Assembly: GCF_002944315.1 (NCBI RefSeq)
Contig: NZ_CP024314.1
Coordinates: forward strand, 1,178,001 to 1,242,000
Direction: 5' to 3'
Length of the DNA stretch: 64,000 bases
Source of the DNA: Rhizobium sp. NXC24
Lineage (GTDB): Bacteria; Pseudomonadota; Alphaproteobacteria; Rhizobiales; Rhizobiaceae
Of this stretch, positions 1 to 10,233 are shown piece by piece; positions within the stretch are counted from its first letter, which is position 1; the number at the start of each line of letters is the position of its first letter. The notes under the pieces were generated by a model. It did no database searches. It saw only the letters and a list, made by a program, of their open reading frames with translations, and was not told the origin of the DNA. A program made the position numbers and the translations under genes.

Positions 1-272
1 AATACCGGTTGCCGGACGGGACCCTGCCGATCCTTTGCGTCACCTACAAGGGCACCGACGGTAAGGAACACAGCAAGACACATGCGCCGGGATGCGAAGC
101 ATGCCGGATCGCCACGGCAGTCCTGCTTCCCGCGCCGCCGACGGATGTCTGCGAACGTCTTGCCTCTTCCGATCAGGATGTGCTCGCGCCAAGAGCCGAA
201 GCTTTCCATCGCCAGCTCTATCCGCCGAATACCGGCCCCCGCGCTCCGCCCATCCTCCAGATCACTGCTTGA
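1..272 (+). CDS. DUF2946-like protein, C-terminal part (cut by window start)
   Basis: The reading frame is open from the first bases and ends at a TGA at 270-272, so the start lies outside the window. The tail has a C-x-x-C pair (GCEAC), a run LLPAPP, and a proline-rich end (PPNTGPRAPP). These features resemble the C-terminus of DUF2946 proteins, small membrane or periplasmic proteins often found next to copper genes. The neighbour copC, 295 bases downstream in the same direction, fits that context. Function is unknown. The family call rests on tail features only. Confidence 0.55.
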   Translation, partial: YRLPDGTLPILCVTYKGTDGKEHSKTHAPGCEACRIATAVLLPAPPTDVCERLASSDQDVLAPRAEAFHRQLYPPNTGPRAPPILQITA

Positions 273-566
273 GCCTGCGTTGCGGCACAAGCCGTGACGC
301 TTGTCGTCAACGGCGGCCGGACCATGCACGAGAACTGATCGTGCCGGCTGCGGGCAGATTGCCTCCATGCTGAACATCGCGACGCGAAACGGGCTGCCTC
401 GGCATCCCAAACGCGCGTGCACATCCGCATAAGGCTGCGACCGGAATGGCCGCTCCTCCCCGCAGCGTATCGCTCTACCACGATATGATATCTGCCGCGA
501 CCGGCACCGGTCTCGGAAAACCACTCCACAGAAACTGTCGATTACCAACAAAGAAGGAAGACCAAC
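273..566. other. Intergenic, no supported gene
   Basis: About 294 bases between the DUF2946-like gene and copC. Overlapping open frames occur on both strands but none has a convincing ribosome binding site or recognisable product. I see no clear promoter or terminator. Confidence 0.5.
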
Positions 567-935
567 ATGCCCATGATGAAGAAGCTTGCTTTTATCACCG
601 TCGCAGCCAGCATTGCATTTGCCGGCCAGGCATTCGCCCATGCCCACCTTAAGTCCGCCGTTCCCGCCGCTGACAGCACGGTGAAGCAGGCACCTTCGGA
701 ACTCGATCTTACTTTCACCGAAGGACTAAACCTCAAGTTCAGCGGGGTGAAGGTTACCGGTCCGGAGAAGATGGCGGTGAAGACTGGTGAAACCATGCTG
801 ATGAACGGGGACACCACACTGATGGTGCCGGTTACTGACAAGCTGACGGCTGGCAAGTACACTGTGGAGTGGCATGCCCTTTCAGCCGACGGCCATAAGA
901 CCGAAGGGACCTATACCTTCACCATCGCGCCATAA
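567..935 (+). CDS. copC: Periplasmic copper-binding protein CopC
   Basis: 122 residues. A signal peptide ends at QAFA, so the mature protein would begin with His25 (HAHL). CopC family proteins bind Cu(II) with the N-terminal amine and His plus a downstream D-x-H pair, seen here as SADGH near the C-terminus. Length and the single Ig-like beta-sandwich domain match stand-alone CopC. It would act in the periplasm in copper handling. The start ATG follows an AAGGAAGA box; a second in-frame ATG six bases later is an alternative. No copD follows: the next gene is convergent. Confidence 0.9.
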   Translation: MPMMKKLAFITVAASIAFAGQAFAHAHLKSAVPAADSTVKQAPSELDLTFTEGLNLKFSGVKVTGPEKMAVKTGETMLMNGDTTLMVPVTDKLTAGKYTVEWHALSADGHKTEGTYTFTIAP

Positions 936-1006
936 GCCTACCGATACGGCGGCAACTTATCTGGGGCGCGCAATCCTTTCTGCTGGCCAAAAAGGTTCTG
1001 GATCGC

Positions 1007-2548
1007 TCACCGAGCAATTGAACTCTGGTCGGCAGGAGCGGCGCGGCCATAGACCGTAAACCGCTCATCCCTAGCAATGGGATGATATGCGGAAAGCAGC
1101 GCGGCAAAACGTGCTTGACCAAGCACGTAATCGGTCCAAAGCGGCTCGTCCTGCTGGATGACGATCAGATCGTAGCTGTGGCTGGCGAACTCGGCATATT
1201 TGGTGTCCAGATAAGCATCCGATCGCTTCTGGTAGCGAGCGGCATCCGCCACCTCTCCTTTTGCTGACGCCTTCCGAGCCAGAACATACGCAAGGGCGCC
1301 GAACCAGTCGCTGTTATTGGCAGACAAAAAGCGGGCCCCGACAATCCTGGCGAGCGGATGGGCAGCGGCGATGTCGCTGCCGATGACGCCGAGCGTCGGC
1401 TCTCCCTTCGATGCCGCTTTCACTGCCGCGACGAAAGCGTCGCTCGGCTTCTCCGTCTGTAAAAACGGCAGCCATGCAAACATGACGACAATGACACAAA
1501 GAATGCCACGTCCGAGCGTTTCACGGTTGTAACGCCAGCCGGAAGACGCTGCGACCCTACAAAGCACAGCAACAAGGGCCAGCGAGATCGCAGCGAAAGC
1601 ATGGTAGGCCCACCCCTTACCCTGATAGAGCAACGGCGCGACGGCAGCGAGTGAAGCCAGAAGCGTCACTGCGCAAAGCGGCGTCACTGGTGCCTTGGGT
1701 GCAACAATCCGGAACAGAAGCAAAATCAACAGGTACGACGGCCCACAGCTCAGTGCGACCCTGACCGGATCACCTATCTTCATGTAGACATCCGCTACCT
1801 GCGGGAGGAGATCTCGCATAAATTCGGGCGTCAGCAAAAAAACGAGCGCGATATAGGCGACACCGACAATGCCGATGATGCAGTTCTCGGGCGCCAGAAG
1901 TAGCCACGGGTTTCGCCGCCGCCAGGCCACATAGAGCGCGGGCACGATGTAAGCCACGACATAGTAGGCCTTCACCAGAACAAGAATACTGCCGCAAAGC
2001 CCGGCGCCGACAATCAGGGCGATACCGGGTGCGACACGACGCGTGGTGTCGGCCCGCAATGCCATGAGCGCCAACAAGGGCAGAAACAGCACCGTGCCGA
2101 CGTGATCTCTCTCGGTGAAGGTATTGCCGGGAAAAATCGTGAAAAGTGTGACGAAGAGAGGTAGCAGCCGAAGCAGAGCGTGATTTTCGGCAAAGCCCGC
2201 CCGCCGGATGATTAAGGCTGATAAACCCAGACCCACGACCACTGCGAGGCAGGTGTAAAGATAGATACCGATTTCGGGGGCGATCCCTGCCCATCTCGAC
2301 GCTATGATCGCCGGCAGGAAAAGCCAGATCGAAAACGGCGGATTGCTGTCGATTACATCGACATAGAGCCGCTCTCCATTGAGTACCCGCTCAGTCATTG
2401 TAATGAGCCAGCTCGTGTCGACGATGGTTCCCCATCGCTGCTGCCACACCGCCGCCACCAAGAAGACCACGGCACTCTGGATCAGCGCAATCCGCAGCAC
2501 CGACGACGTCGTCGAACTGAAGCCGGCCGTGTCCGTCGCGCTACTCAT
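1007..2548 (-). CDS. Polytopic membrane protein, GT-C glycosyltransferase-like
   Basis: 513 residues with about ten hydrophobic segments. An early loop after the first membrane segment contains DTSW and later D..DSNPP, and another loop has TERDHVG. Acidic residues in the first periplasmic loop are typical of GT-C enzymes of the ArnT/Rgt type, which transfer sugars from polyprenyl-phosphate donors. The C-terminal third is soluble. No strong family signature was recognised, so the GT-C call is inference. It is convergent with copC and alone in its direction. Confidence 0.5.
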   Translation of the reverse strand: MSSATDTAGFSSTTSSVLRIALIQSAVVFLVAAVWQQRWGTIVDTSWLITMTERVLNGERLYVDVIDSNPPFSIWLFLPAIIASRWAGIAPEIGIYLYTCLAVVVGLGLSALIIRRAGFAENHALLRLLPLFVTLFTIFPGNTFTERDHVGTVLFLPLLALMALRADTTRRVAPGIALIVGAGLCGSILVLVKAYYVVAYIVPALYVAWRRRNPWLLLAPENCIIGIVGVAYIALVFLLTPEFMRDLLPQVADVYMKIGDPVRVALSCGPSYLLILLLFRIVAPKAPVTPLCAVTLLASLAAVAPLLYQGKGWAYHAFAAISLALVAVLCRVAASSGWRYNRETLGRGILCVIVVMFAWLPFLQTEKPSDAFVAAVKAASKGEPTLGVIGSDIAAAHPLARIVGARFLSANNSDWFGALAYVLARKASAKGEVADAARYQKRSDAYLDTKYAEFASHSYDLIVIQQDEPLWTDYVLGQARFAALLSAYHPIARDERFTVYGRAAPADQSSIAR

Positions 2549-2745
2549 GTTCGGCTGCCCCTGTTACCGCCCAACATGGCGGCTGAGGTGTCGCCGTCGC
2601 TGCACCATAGATCATGTAAAACGTACCAATGCCCGAGGGAGTTATGACGCGACTATAGCGCGAACTTGCTAAACTCGGCGTTAAGGCTTGGCATAGTGGC
2701 AGGGCAGTCACACTGATCGGCGCGGCCACGCTTGGGATACGGGTT

Positions 2746-3414
2746 CTACCAGACGAAAGGAATGAGCCGATATCGCACGCGGGCCGCATAGGCTTGATAG
2801 CCGCTCAGTTCGGCAGTTAGAGCACGCTCCTCATGCACCGCTCGCCAGGCGATACCGAAAATGAATATCACGGAGAATGCGAGGCCCAGCCAGGAACCAA
2901 GCAATAGCGGCATGCCAATAAGGAAAAACAACGCGCTCGCATACATAGGGTGACGAACAATGGCGTAGGGTCCGGTATCGATCACCTTCTGATCCTTCTG
3001 GATCTTCACCACCGGCGCAGCGAAGGCGTTTTCGCGAAACGTCCACCAGGTACCGAGCATGTTGACCACCATGCCGAACCCGCCAAGCACCTGCAGCCAT
3101 GGCGGTACCGCTCGAAAGCCCGTCCGAGCCGCGTCCCAACCCATGAAGGATATCCAGCCTAAGAAGGCCAAAACGAAAAACATCAACCAGACGCGATCCC
3201 ATGGCTTTTGATCCCGTTGCAGCGGAGATGCCATACGTTCACGCAACAGGCGCGGGCTGTGCTTCGACAGCCAAAGGATCATCGCCAAGCCGCCGAGCAG
3301 GAAGAATGCGATCACAACCCAGGCGCCCGGAAAAGCCAGCGTGCCCGCCGGCCATAGGATCAGGGCCGCGATGAAGACCGACCAGGCCAGGAGTTGGAGC
3401 AAATAGATCGCCAT
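2746..3414 (-). CDS. Isoprenylcysteine carboxyl methyltransferase family protein
   Basis: 222 residues, four or five membrane segments. The C-terminal half carries the ICMT-type signature: GPYAIVRHPMYAS, then a hydrophobic hairpin and the EERAL..EL..Y..Y box. Bacterial members are integral membrane SAM-dependent methyltransferases of mostly unknown substrate. I chose ATG 3414, preceded by GGAG at good spacing; a GTG at 3453 would add 13 residues without a signal-like start. It is divergent from the AsnC regulator. Confidence 0.8.
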   Translation of the reverse strand: MAIYLLQLLAWSVFIAALILWPAGTLAFPGAWVVIAFFLLGGLAMILWLSKHSPRLLRERMASPLQRDQKPWDRVWLMFFVLAFLGWISFMGWDAARTGFRAVPPWLQVLGGFGMVVNMLGTWWTFRENAFAAPVVKIQKDQKVIDTGPYAIVRHPMYASALFFLIGMPLLLGSWLGLAFSVIFIFGIAWRAVHEERALTAELSGYQAYAARVRYRLIPFVW

Positions 3415-3659
3415 TGCACACTCCAGAAAAACGTGAGCACGAAAGTCTGGCACACCTTGAATGCAAGCGCGCGTCTTGCGACAGTGCTCTTTGACCGATG
3501 AATAAAATCCATTTCACGTTGATATTGTTCCTCAGACGATGCGCCCGCCCTCCTGTTGCTGCAACTCCCCCGAAAGCCCAATCCCCGATATGCGCTTGTC
3601 AGCCCCGGTTTCGAATGTCATTGGTCGAACAGTCAGCTAATTCACACGCAGTTTTCCAA

Positions 3660-4151
3660 ATGAAACTTGATGCAATCGATTTGCGCATTTTGGATGCCAT
3701 TCAACGCGATGGCCGCATCACCAAGCTCGCGCTCGCCGAAAAGGTAGGACTTTCGCCGACGCCATGCTGGCTTCGTCTGCGCAAGCTCGAGAAGGCCGGG
3801 ATCATTACCGGCTATCATGCCCATCTGGCACCGCGTCGGCTCGCGCCGGTTGCAAGGGTTATGGTCGAACTCACTCTCGCCAACCATCGCCAGAGCGACT
3901 TCGAGCGCTTTGAGCGAGCAGTCTCTTCCATTCCGGAAATCATCGCCTGCTGGTCCGTCGGCGGCGGCGTTGATTACATTCTGAAGATCATGACGCCCAA
4001 TATTGATGCCTATCAGCGCCTGATCGATGGCCTTTTGGATCGCGATCTCGGCATCGAGCGCTATTTTACCTATATCGTGACAAAGACCGTGAAGGAGGAG
4101 ACCCTGCTTCCGATCGCCGATCTCCTTTCCACCGAACTTCACGACGAATAG
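3660..4151 (+). CDS. Lrp/AsnC-type regulator of the ectoine locus
   Basis: 163 residues from ATG 3660, the usual family length; an upstream ATG at 3615 and longer frames add residues without family similarity. The N-terminal winged helix-turn-helix (LDAIDLRILDAIQRDGR through RLRKLEKAGII) is followed by an effector-binding RAM domain. It sits directly upstream of the aldehyde dehydrogenase and aminotransferase genes. This matches the asnC-ssd-atf arrangement known from ectoine utilisation loci, where AsnC assists induction. The exact role here is inferred from position. Confidence 0.85.
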   Translation: MKLDAIDLRILDAIQRDGRITKLALAEKVGLSPTPCWLRLRKLEKAGIITGYHAHLAPRRLAPVARVMVELTLANHRQSDFERFERAVSSIPEIIACWSVGGGVDYILKIMTPNIDAYQRLIDGLLDRDLGIERYFTYIVTKTVKEETLLPIADLLSTELHDE

Positions 4152-4272
4152 AGAATCTCTCTACGACTGCGCGTCTCTTTAGACCCTTCCTCTCTTTCAG
4201 CGGCGATCAATGGACAATGTCTCGCGGCGCTCCGTGAGACCATTGCGGCACCTGAAAAAGAGAGGTTTGCCG

Positions 4273-5769
4273 ATGACCGCAGTGCGCGCCCGTCCCGCCT
4301 ATCATGAAGCCCTGTCACGACTGAACGACCGGCATCTGCTGCGGGATCTTTCCTATGTCGGCGGCCGCTGGGTCGCCGGCAAGACCGCCGCGAGCTTCAA
4401 CGTCGCCGATCCCGCCTCCGGCACCACGCTCGCCTGGGTCTCTAGCCTCAGCAGGAGTGAGACATTCGAGGCGATCGATGCCGCGGCGAATGCCTTCTCA
4501 GCCTGGCGCTCGCTTCTGCCGCAGCAGCGCGCATCGATCCTGCACCGGTGGTATGAGCTGATGCTCGCCGCCAAGGACGATCTGGCGCTGATCATGACGC
4601 TGGAACAGGGTAAGCCGCTCGCCGAATCTCGCGGCGAGATCGACTATGCTGCGAGCTTCATCGAATGGTATGCGGAGGAAGCCAAGCGCATCAACGCCGA
4701 AAGCGTCACTAGCCATCTGCCGGACACGGAAATGATCGTGCGCAGGGAGGCATTGGGCGTCGCCGGCATCGTGACACCGTGGAACTTTCCCTCGGCCATG
4801 GTCACGCGCAAGGCTGCGGCAGCCCTTGCTGCCGGATGCACTGTCGTTGCCCATCCATCCTCCGAGACGCCGCTGTCGGCGCTTGCGCTTGCCGAACTCG
4901 GAGAGCGTGCCGGCCTTCCCGCTGGCGTCTTCAACGTCGTCACCGGCAATGCTGCGACGATCGTCGGAGCTCTCTGCGAGGATGCTCGGGTGCGAGCACT
5001 GAGCTTTACCGGCTCGACGGGCATCGGCAAACTGATTGCCGGCCAATGTGCTGCGACCATGAAGCGCCTGGTGATGGAGCTCGGCGGGCATGCGCCCCTT
5101 ATCATCTTTGACGACGCCGATCTCGATCGTGCCGTGGACATCGCCATCAATGCCAAATTTGCGACCTCCGGCCAGGATTGTCTGGCTGCCAATCGCATTT
5201 TCGTGCAGCGCTCGATCATGGAGCCCTTCGTCGCAGCTTTTGCCAAGCGGATAGCGGCCCTTAAGGTCGGTGACGGACTGACGGACGCGGTCCACATCGG
5301 TCCGCTGATGCACGAGCGCGCTGTGGCGAAAGTCGAGGAACATGTGGCCGACGCGCTGAAACGCGGCGCAAGGCTTGCCATCGGCGGAAAGCGCCACGCG
5401 GCGGGAACACTCTTTTTCGAACCGACACTGCTTGTCGATCCATCCCCCGACGCACTGATCATGCATGAGGAGACATTCGGACCCGTCGCAGCGGTGAGTT
5501 CATTCGATACCGAGGCCGAAGTCGTCGCTCGCGCCAATGATAGCGAATACGGCCTCGTCGCCTATGTCGTGACGCAAAACGGCGCGCGCCAGATGCGCCT
5601 CGGCCGGGCGCTTGATTACGGGATGGTTGCGATCAATCGCGTGAAGATCACCGGCGGACCGGTTCCCTTCGGCGGCTGGAAGCAATCCGGTCTCGGCCGG
5701 GAAGGCTCGCGCCACGGCATCGAGGCTTTCACCGAGCTCAAATATCTCTGCATCGACACCGCAGCCTGA
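4273..5769 (+). CDS. doeC: NAD(P)-dependent aldehyde dehydrogenase, aspartate-semialdehyde (DoeC) type
   Basis: 498 residues from ATG 4273, which follows an AGAGG box; the frame opens at 4210. Catalytic Glu269 (MELGGHAP) and Cys303 (GQDCLAANR) have the normal 34-residue spacing. The site that is often K-P-S in SSADH relatives reads HPSSETP. In ectoine catabolism the DoeC/Ssd enzyme oxidises L-aspartate-4-semialdehyde to aspartate. Position between asnC and the diaminobutyrate aminotransferase gene supports that substrate. By sequence alone a succinate-semialdehyde role could not be excluded. Confidence 0.8.
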   Translation: MTAVRARPAYHEALSRLNDRHLLRDLSYVGGRWVAGKTAASFNVADPASGTTLAWVSSLSRSETFEAIDAAANAFSAWRSLLPQQRASILHRWYELMLAAKDDLALIMTLEQGKPLAESRGEIDYAASFIEWYAEEAKRINAESVTSHLPDTEMIVRREALGVAGIVTPWNFPSAMVTRKAAAALAAGCTVVAHPSSETPLSALALAELGERAGLPAGVFNVVTGNAATIVGALCEDARVRALSFTGSTGIGKLIAGQCAATMKRLVMELGGHAPLIIFDDADLDRAVDIAINAKFATSGQDCLAANRIFVQRSIMEPFVAAFAKRIAALKVGDGLTDAVHIGPLMHERAVAKVEEHVADALKRGARLAIGGKRHAAGTLFFEPTLLVDPSPDALIMHEETFGPVAAVSSFDTEAEVVARANDSEYGLVAYVVTQNGARQMRLGRALDYGMVAINRVKITGGPVPFGGWKQSGLGREGSRHGIEAFTELKYLCIDTAA

Positions 5770-5807
5770 CGGGCGACCCCACCCCACTTTCAGCAAAGGA
5801 AAATATC

Positions 5808-7187
5808 ATGTTGGACAAGCGGAACGAACTGAATGCGTGGGACAGGGATCACTTCTTTCATCCCTCGACCCATATGGGAATGCATGCGCGCGGCGAAACC
5901 CCGACCCGCGTCATCGGCGGTGGCGAAGGCGTCTACATTACCGACATCAACGGCAAGAAGAGCCTCGATGCCTTTGCCGGTCTCTACTGCGTCAATGTCG
6001 GTTATGGCCGGCAGAAAATCGCTGACGCCATCGCCGAACAGGCGAAGAACCTCGCCTATTATCACGCCTATGTCGGGCATGGAACGGAAGCATCGATCAC
6101 GCTTTCCAAGATGATCATCGACCGGGCGCCGAAAGGCATGAGCCGCGTCTATTTCGGCCTCTCCGGCTCGGACGCCAACGAGACGAACATCAAGCTCATC
6201 TGGTATTACAACAACATCCTCGGCCGGCCGGAAAAGAAGAAGATTATTTCGCGCTGGCGCGGTTATCATGGATCAGGCGTCATGACCGGCAGCCTTACCG
6301 GCCTCGAACTCTTCCATAAGGCCTTCGATCTGCCGCGCGACCCTATTCTTCACACCGAAGCACCCTATTTTTTTCGCCGCGCCGATCGCTCGATGAATGA
6401 GGAACAGTTCGCCCAATATTGTGCCGACAAGCTCGAGGAGATGATCCTGGCCGAAGGTCCGGAAACGGTCGCCGCCTTCATCGGTGAACCGATCCTCGGC
6501 ACCGGCGGCATCGTTCCGCCGCCGAAGGCCTATTGGCAGAAGATCCAGGCCGTTCTCGACAAATACGACATCCTGCTCGTCGCCGACGAGGTCGTCACCG
6601 GTTTCGGTCGGCTTGGAACGATGTTCGGCGCGGACTACTACGGCATGAAGCCGGATCTGATTACGATCGCAAAGGGCTTGACCTCGGCCTATGCGCCGCT
6701 GTCCGGCAGCATCGTCTCGGACAAGATGTGGCAGGTGCTCGTACAAGGGTCCGATCAGCTCGGCGCCATCGGCCACGGCTGGACCTATTCCGCCCACCCG
6801 ATCTGTGCGGCGGCCGGCATCGCCAATCTCGAACTGATCGATGAACTCGGCATCGTGGAGAATGCCGGTTCGACAGGTGCCTACTTCAGGTCGGAGCTTG
6901 CCAAGGCTGTCGGCGAGCACAAGCATGTCGGCGAGGTCCGTGGCGATGGGCTCATGGCGGCGGTCGAATTCGTCGAAGATCGGGACGATCGCAAATTCTT
7001 CGATCACGCAAAGAAGATAGGCCCCCAGGTGGCGGCAGCTCTGCTGGAGCGTGGGGTAATCGGCCGTGCCATGCCGCAGGGCGACATTCTCGGCTTCGCG
7101 CCGCCTTTGTGCCTGACGCGCGACGAAGCCGACATAGTGGTCAGGGCCACGGCGGATGCGATCAGAAGCGTATTTTCAAATCTCTGA
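5808..7187 (+). CDS. doeD: Class III aminotransferase, L-2,4-diaminobutyrate (DoeD) type
   Basis: 459 residues, ATG 5808 after AAAGGAAA. PLP class III fold: GSDANET phosphate-binding region, VADEVVTGFGR, and the Schiff-base Lys289 in ITIAKGLTSAYAPL. It would convert L-2,4-diaminobutyrate, released from ectoine, to aspartate semialdehyde, the substrate of the upstream dehydrogenase. It follows that gene by 38 bases, so the two are probably cotranscribed. Related omega-amino-acid:pyruvate transaminases look similar; the locus decides the call. Confidence 0.82.
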   Translation: MLDKRNELNAWDRDHFFHPSTHMGMHARGETPTRVIGGGEGVYITDINGKKSLDAFAGLYCVNVGYGRQKIADAIAEQAKNLAYYHAYVGHGTEASITLSKMIIDRAPKGMSRVYFGLSGSDANETNIKLIWYYNNILGRPEKKKIISRWRGYHGSGVMTGSLTGLELFHKAFDLPRDPILHTEAPYFFRRADRSMNEEQFAQYCADKLEEMILAEGPETVAAFIGEPILGTGGIVPPPKAYWQKIQAVLDKYDILLVADEVVTGFGRLGTMFGADYYGMKPDLITIAKGLTSAYAPLSGSIVSDKMWQVLVQGSDQLGAIGHGWTYSAHPICAAAGIANLELIDELGIVENAGSTGAYFRSELAKAVGEHKHVGEVRGDGLMAAVEFVEDRDDRKFFDHAKKIGPQVAAALLERGVIGRAMPQGDILGFAPPLCLTRDEADIVVRATADAIRSVFSNL

Positions 7188-7242
7188 CGTAGTGCGCGGC
7201 CGACAATAGAGGCAGCTCAAACGAAGATCGTTCAGTCCGTTG

Positions 7243-7322
7243 TTGACAATGGACTGAGCCTATCGGCTTGGCCATCGCCATGCCGCATTGAATGGTGTAC
7301 ATGGATATCCAGCAATTGTACC
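7243..7322 (+). promoter_or_regulatory. enuR upstream region with dyad elements
   Basis: A TTGACA hexamer lies at 7243-7248 without a good -10 partner. Nearer the gene, TGGATATCCA (7302-7311) is a perfect 10-base palindrome flanked by GTACA (7297-7301) and TGTAC (7317-7321). The arrangement suits operator binding by a dimeric regulator, possibly EnuR itself. This is inference from symmetry. Confidence 0.35.
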
Positions 7323-7332
7323 GGATCAATCC

Positions 7333-8763
7333 ATGCTTCGTCATGATTCAAAAGGCCAGCGCAACGATGTCTGGAAGCCCGTCCTTCAGCACCGCAAGGG
7401 CGTGACCAAACATAAGCTGCTCACCGACAAGATCATTTCCGATATCGATGAAGGCATCCTGCCGGTTCATACGCGGATGCCGACACATCGCGATCTCGCC
7501 CATGCGCTGGGGATTTCGGTGCAGACCGTGAGCATCAGCTACAAGGAGGCCGAGCGGCGCGGCTATCTGCGCGGCGAAGTGGGTCGCGGAACTTTCGTGC
7601 GCAGCCGCATCACCGAGCGCGCCGACAGCTTCATGCTCGACCGCGACCCGAGCGGCAGCGCCGACCTTTCCATCATCCGCGCCGTCTATACCGAAGCGCA
7701 TGAGCGATCGGCGCGCGAGCTGATGCAGGCGCTGGCCGAAAGCGACAACAGCAGTTTCATGCGCCCGTGCCGGCCGATCGCCGGCTTGGATGCCCATCGT
7801 ACCGCGGCGCAGACCTGGCTGGCGCGCCTATCCGTCGATGCCGATCCCGAGCGCATCCTGATCACCAACGGTGCCGCTCATGGTCTTTTCCTGGCGGTGG
7901 CCTCGGTGGTGCGGCCCGGCGAGGTCGTCCTGACCGAGAACCTGACGGATCACGGCATTATCGGCCTTGCCAACGTGCTGGGCTTTACGCTGCGCGGTCT
8001 TCCGACCGATCGTGAAGGCATCTTGCCGGGAGCCTTCGAAGCCGCCTGCGCAGTCGGCGACGTATCGGCCCTGGTCATCGTTCCCTCGCTCAACAACCCA
8101 ACTAGCCATGTCATGGGTGCGGAGCGTCGTCATGCCATTGCCAACATTGCGCGCCGGCATGGTGTTTTCGTCATCGAGGACGAAGTCTACAAGCCGATGC
8201 TGCGCGATCCCCTTCCCTCCATGCCGGACCTGCTGCCCGAGCTCGGCTTCTTCGTCACGAGCTTTACGAAATCGGTAATGACCGGCCTGCGCATCGGCTA
8301 TCTCGTCGTTCCGGCTCACTATTCCATTCGCGTTGCATCAATCCTGCGCGTTACGGGATGGAGTGCCACCAATGTCGTCGCGGAGATGGCATCGCGCTGG
8401 GTACTGAATGGTACCGCCAACGCGCTGATCGCAGTCCAGAGAAGCGAGGCCCAGGCGAGACAAGCGATCGTATCGGACGTGCTGGGTCCATTTGTCTCCG
8501 GCAGCCATCCTCTCTCCCTATGCGCTTGGTTGTCGGTTCCCGAGCGCTGGACGGAGGAAGGACTTGTTCGCGTTCTCGCCAGCAAGGGTGTTGCGGTCAC
8601 GCCATCAGATCCATTTGTCGCTGGCGGAGAACGGCCGGTCGGCGGAATTCGCATCTGTCTTGGCGGCCGCCTGTCACACTCGGCGCTTCGCTCTGCGCTT
8701 GAAACGGTCCGCGGTGCCTTCGAACAACTGCCGCCGATTTTCGACGTGGGATCGATCGCATAA
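7333..8763 (+). CDS. enuR: MocR/GntR-type regulator of ectoine catabolism (EnuR)
   Basis: 476 residues from ATG 7333 (GGAT six bases upstream); the frame opens with a TTG at 7288. The N-terminal GntR winged helix (PTHRDLAHALGISVQTVS, then RGTFVRS) is joined to an aminotransferase-like domain with PLP lysine Lys313 in SFTKSVMTGLRIGYL. EnuR of other bacteria binds PLP and responds to ectoine breakdown intermediates, repressing the import and catabolic genes. It stops 16 bases from the end of ehuA, which it faces. Confidence 0.85.
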   Translation: MLRHDSKGQRNDVWKPVLQHRKGVTKHKLLTDKIISDIDEGILPVHTRMPTHRDLAHALGISVQTVSISYKEAERRGYLRGEVGRGTFVRSRITERADSFMLDRDPSGSADLSIIRAVYTEAHERSARELMQALAESDNSSFMRPCRPIAGLDAHRTAAQTWLARLSVDADPERILITNGAAHGLFLAVASVVRPGEVVLTENLTDHGIIGLANVLGFTLRGLPTDREGILPGAFEAACAVGDVSALVIVPSLNNPTSHVMGAERRHAIANIARRHGVFVIEDEVYKPMLRDPLPSMPDLLPELGFFVTSFTKSVMTGLRIGYLVVPAHYSIRVASILRVTGWSATNVVAEMASRWVLNGTANALIAVQRSEAQARQAIVSDVLGPFVSGSHPLSLCAWLSVPERWTEEGLVRVLASKGVAVTPSDPFVAGGERPVGGIRICLGGRLSHSALRSALETVRGAFEQLPPIFDVGSIA

Positions 8764-8779
8764 ACCAGCGGTTTCTCAG

Positions 8780-9544
8780 TCACAGGACGGAATGCAGAAA
8801 CTCCTTGGTACGGTCTTCCTTCGGAGTGCTGAATATCTGTTCCGGCTTGCCTTCTTCGCAGATGCGGCCCTTGTCGAAGAAGCAGACGCGATCGGATACC
8901 TCTCTTGCGAACCGCATTTCGTGGGTCACCAGCAGCATGGTCAAATCGTGCTCATGCGCGAGATCGCGAATGACGCCAAGCACTTCGCCGACAAGCTGCG
9001 GGTCGAGCGCGGAAGTCGGCTCGTCGAATAGCAGGACCCGCGGACGCATGGCGAGCGCCCGGGCTATGGCGACGCGCTGCTGCTGGCCGCCAGAAAGCTG
9101 GCTCGGATAGTGATCCTTCTTCTCGGAAAGACCGACCATGCGCAAAAGCTCGATGGCGCGAGCCTCCGCTTCGGCCCGTCCAAGTCCCAGCACGCGCGTC
9201 GGCGCCTCAACGATATTGCGCAGCACGGTCATGTGCGGAAACAGATTGAAGCTCTGGAAGACCATGCCGACATGCGTGCGGATCTGGCGCAGATGCGCTT
9301 CGCTGGCGCGGAACCGTCCGCGGCCTTTTTCCTCATGATAGGACATTCCGGCCAGGTGCAATGTGCCCTCCTGAAAGGGTTCGAGTGTCATGAGGATGCG
9401 CAGAACCGTCGATTTGCCCGAGCCCGACGGTCCGATCAACGTTACCTTCTCGCCGGGTGCAACCTCGAAACAGAAGTCATCGAGAACGGTAAAGTCGCCG
9501 TAGCGCTTGGTGACGTCGTGGAAGCGGATCAGGGGTTCGGTCAT
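8780..9544 (-). CDS. ehuA: Ectoine/hydroxyectoine ABC transporter ATPase EhuA
   Basis: 254 residues. Walker [11 protein letters not shown]-loop FQSFNLFPH, signature LSGGQQQR, Walker [14 protein letters not shown]-loop LLVTHE: a complete polar amino acid type ATPase. ATG 9544 overlaps the ehuD stop by ATGA; the upstream frame to 9586 lies inside ehuD and is discarded. It is the last gene of the leftward eut-ehu operon and powers uptake through EhuC/EhuD. Confidence 0.9.
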   Translation of the reverse strand: MTEPLIRFHDVTKRYGDFTVLDDFCFEVAPGEKVTLIGPSGSGKSTVLRILMTLEPFQEGTLHLAGMSYHEEKGRGRFRASEAHLRQIRTHVGMVFQSFNLFPHMTVLRNIVEAPTRVLGLGRAEAEARAIELLRMVGLSEKKDHYPSQLSGGQQQRVAIARALAMRPRVLLFDEPTSALDPQLVGEVLGVIRDLAHEHDLTMLLVTHEMRFAREVSDRVCFFDKGRICEEGKPEQIFSTPKEDRTKEFLHSVL

Positions 9545-10233
9545 CTCAAAGCAATTCCGTTTTTCGGCAGCGTCTTCTCGAGCCAATGAATGGCCGCCGA
9601 GCAGACGAGCGTGAGGATGAGAAAGATCAAGCCGACGAGCGACAGCGGTACCAGATATTCGAAGGTCCGATCGCCGATGAGGTTGGCAAGGTTCAGCATG
9701 TCGACCACGGTGACGACGGACAGAACCGGCGTCTCCTTAAGCATGGAGACAAGATAGTTGCCCATGGCGGGGATGATACGAGGGATCGCCTGCGGGATGA
9801 TGATATCCCTGTAGGTCAGGCCGCGCCCCAGATTAAGGGCCGTCGCTGCCTCCCATTGGCCGCGCGGCACGGCGTCCAGGCCACCGCGATAGACCTCCGA
9901 CGTGTAGGCCGAATATTGCAGGCCGAGCGCCAGCGCGCCCGTAAGAAAGGCCGGCAGGACGATCCCGTAGATCGGCAAGACGTAATAGAGGAAGAAGAGC
10001 TGCACGAGCAGCGGCGTATCGCGCAGAAATTCGATGACGCACGCTGTCGGCCAGGAGATCGCCGCGAAACGGCTGCGCCGCAACAGCGCGAAGACCAGGC
10101 CGAGGACCAGGGCGATCGCAAATCCGGCCGCCGCCGCCTCCAGCGTCACGATCAATCCTATGCCGAGGATCGGCAGGATCGACAACGCGAAGGAGAGCGT
10201 CGAGGACGTATCCCAAGTAAAGCCGTACATCAT
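9541..10233 (-). CDS. ehuD: Ectoine ABC transporter permease EhuD
   Basis: 230 residues with five or six membrane segments and the HisM/GlnP-type EAA loop ([20 protein letters not shown]). Inner-membrane partner of EhuC in the ectoine importer. Its start overlaps the ehuC stop by four bases and its stop overlaps the ehuA start, so translation of all three is coupled. Confidence 0.9.
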   Translation of the reverse strand: MMYGFTWDTSSTLSFALSILPILGIGLIVTLEAAAAGFAIALVLGLVFALLRRSRFAAISWPTACVIEFLRDTPLLVQLFFLYYVLPIYGIVLPAFLTGALALGLQYSAYTSEVYRGGLDAVPRGQWEAATALNLGRGLTYRDIIIPQAIPRIIPAMGNYLVSMLKETPVLSVVTVVDMLNLANLIGDRTFEYLVPLSLVGLIFLILTLVCSAAIHWLEKTLPKNGIALR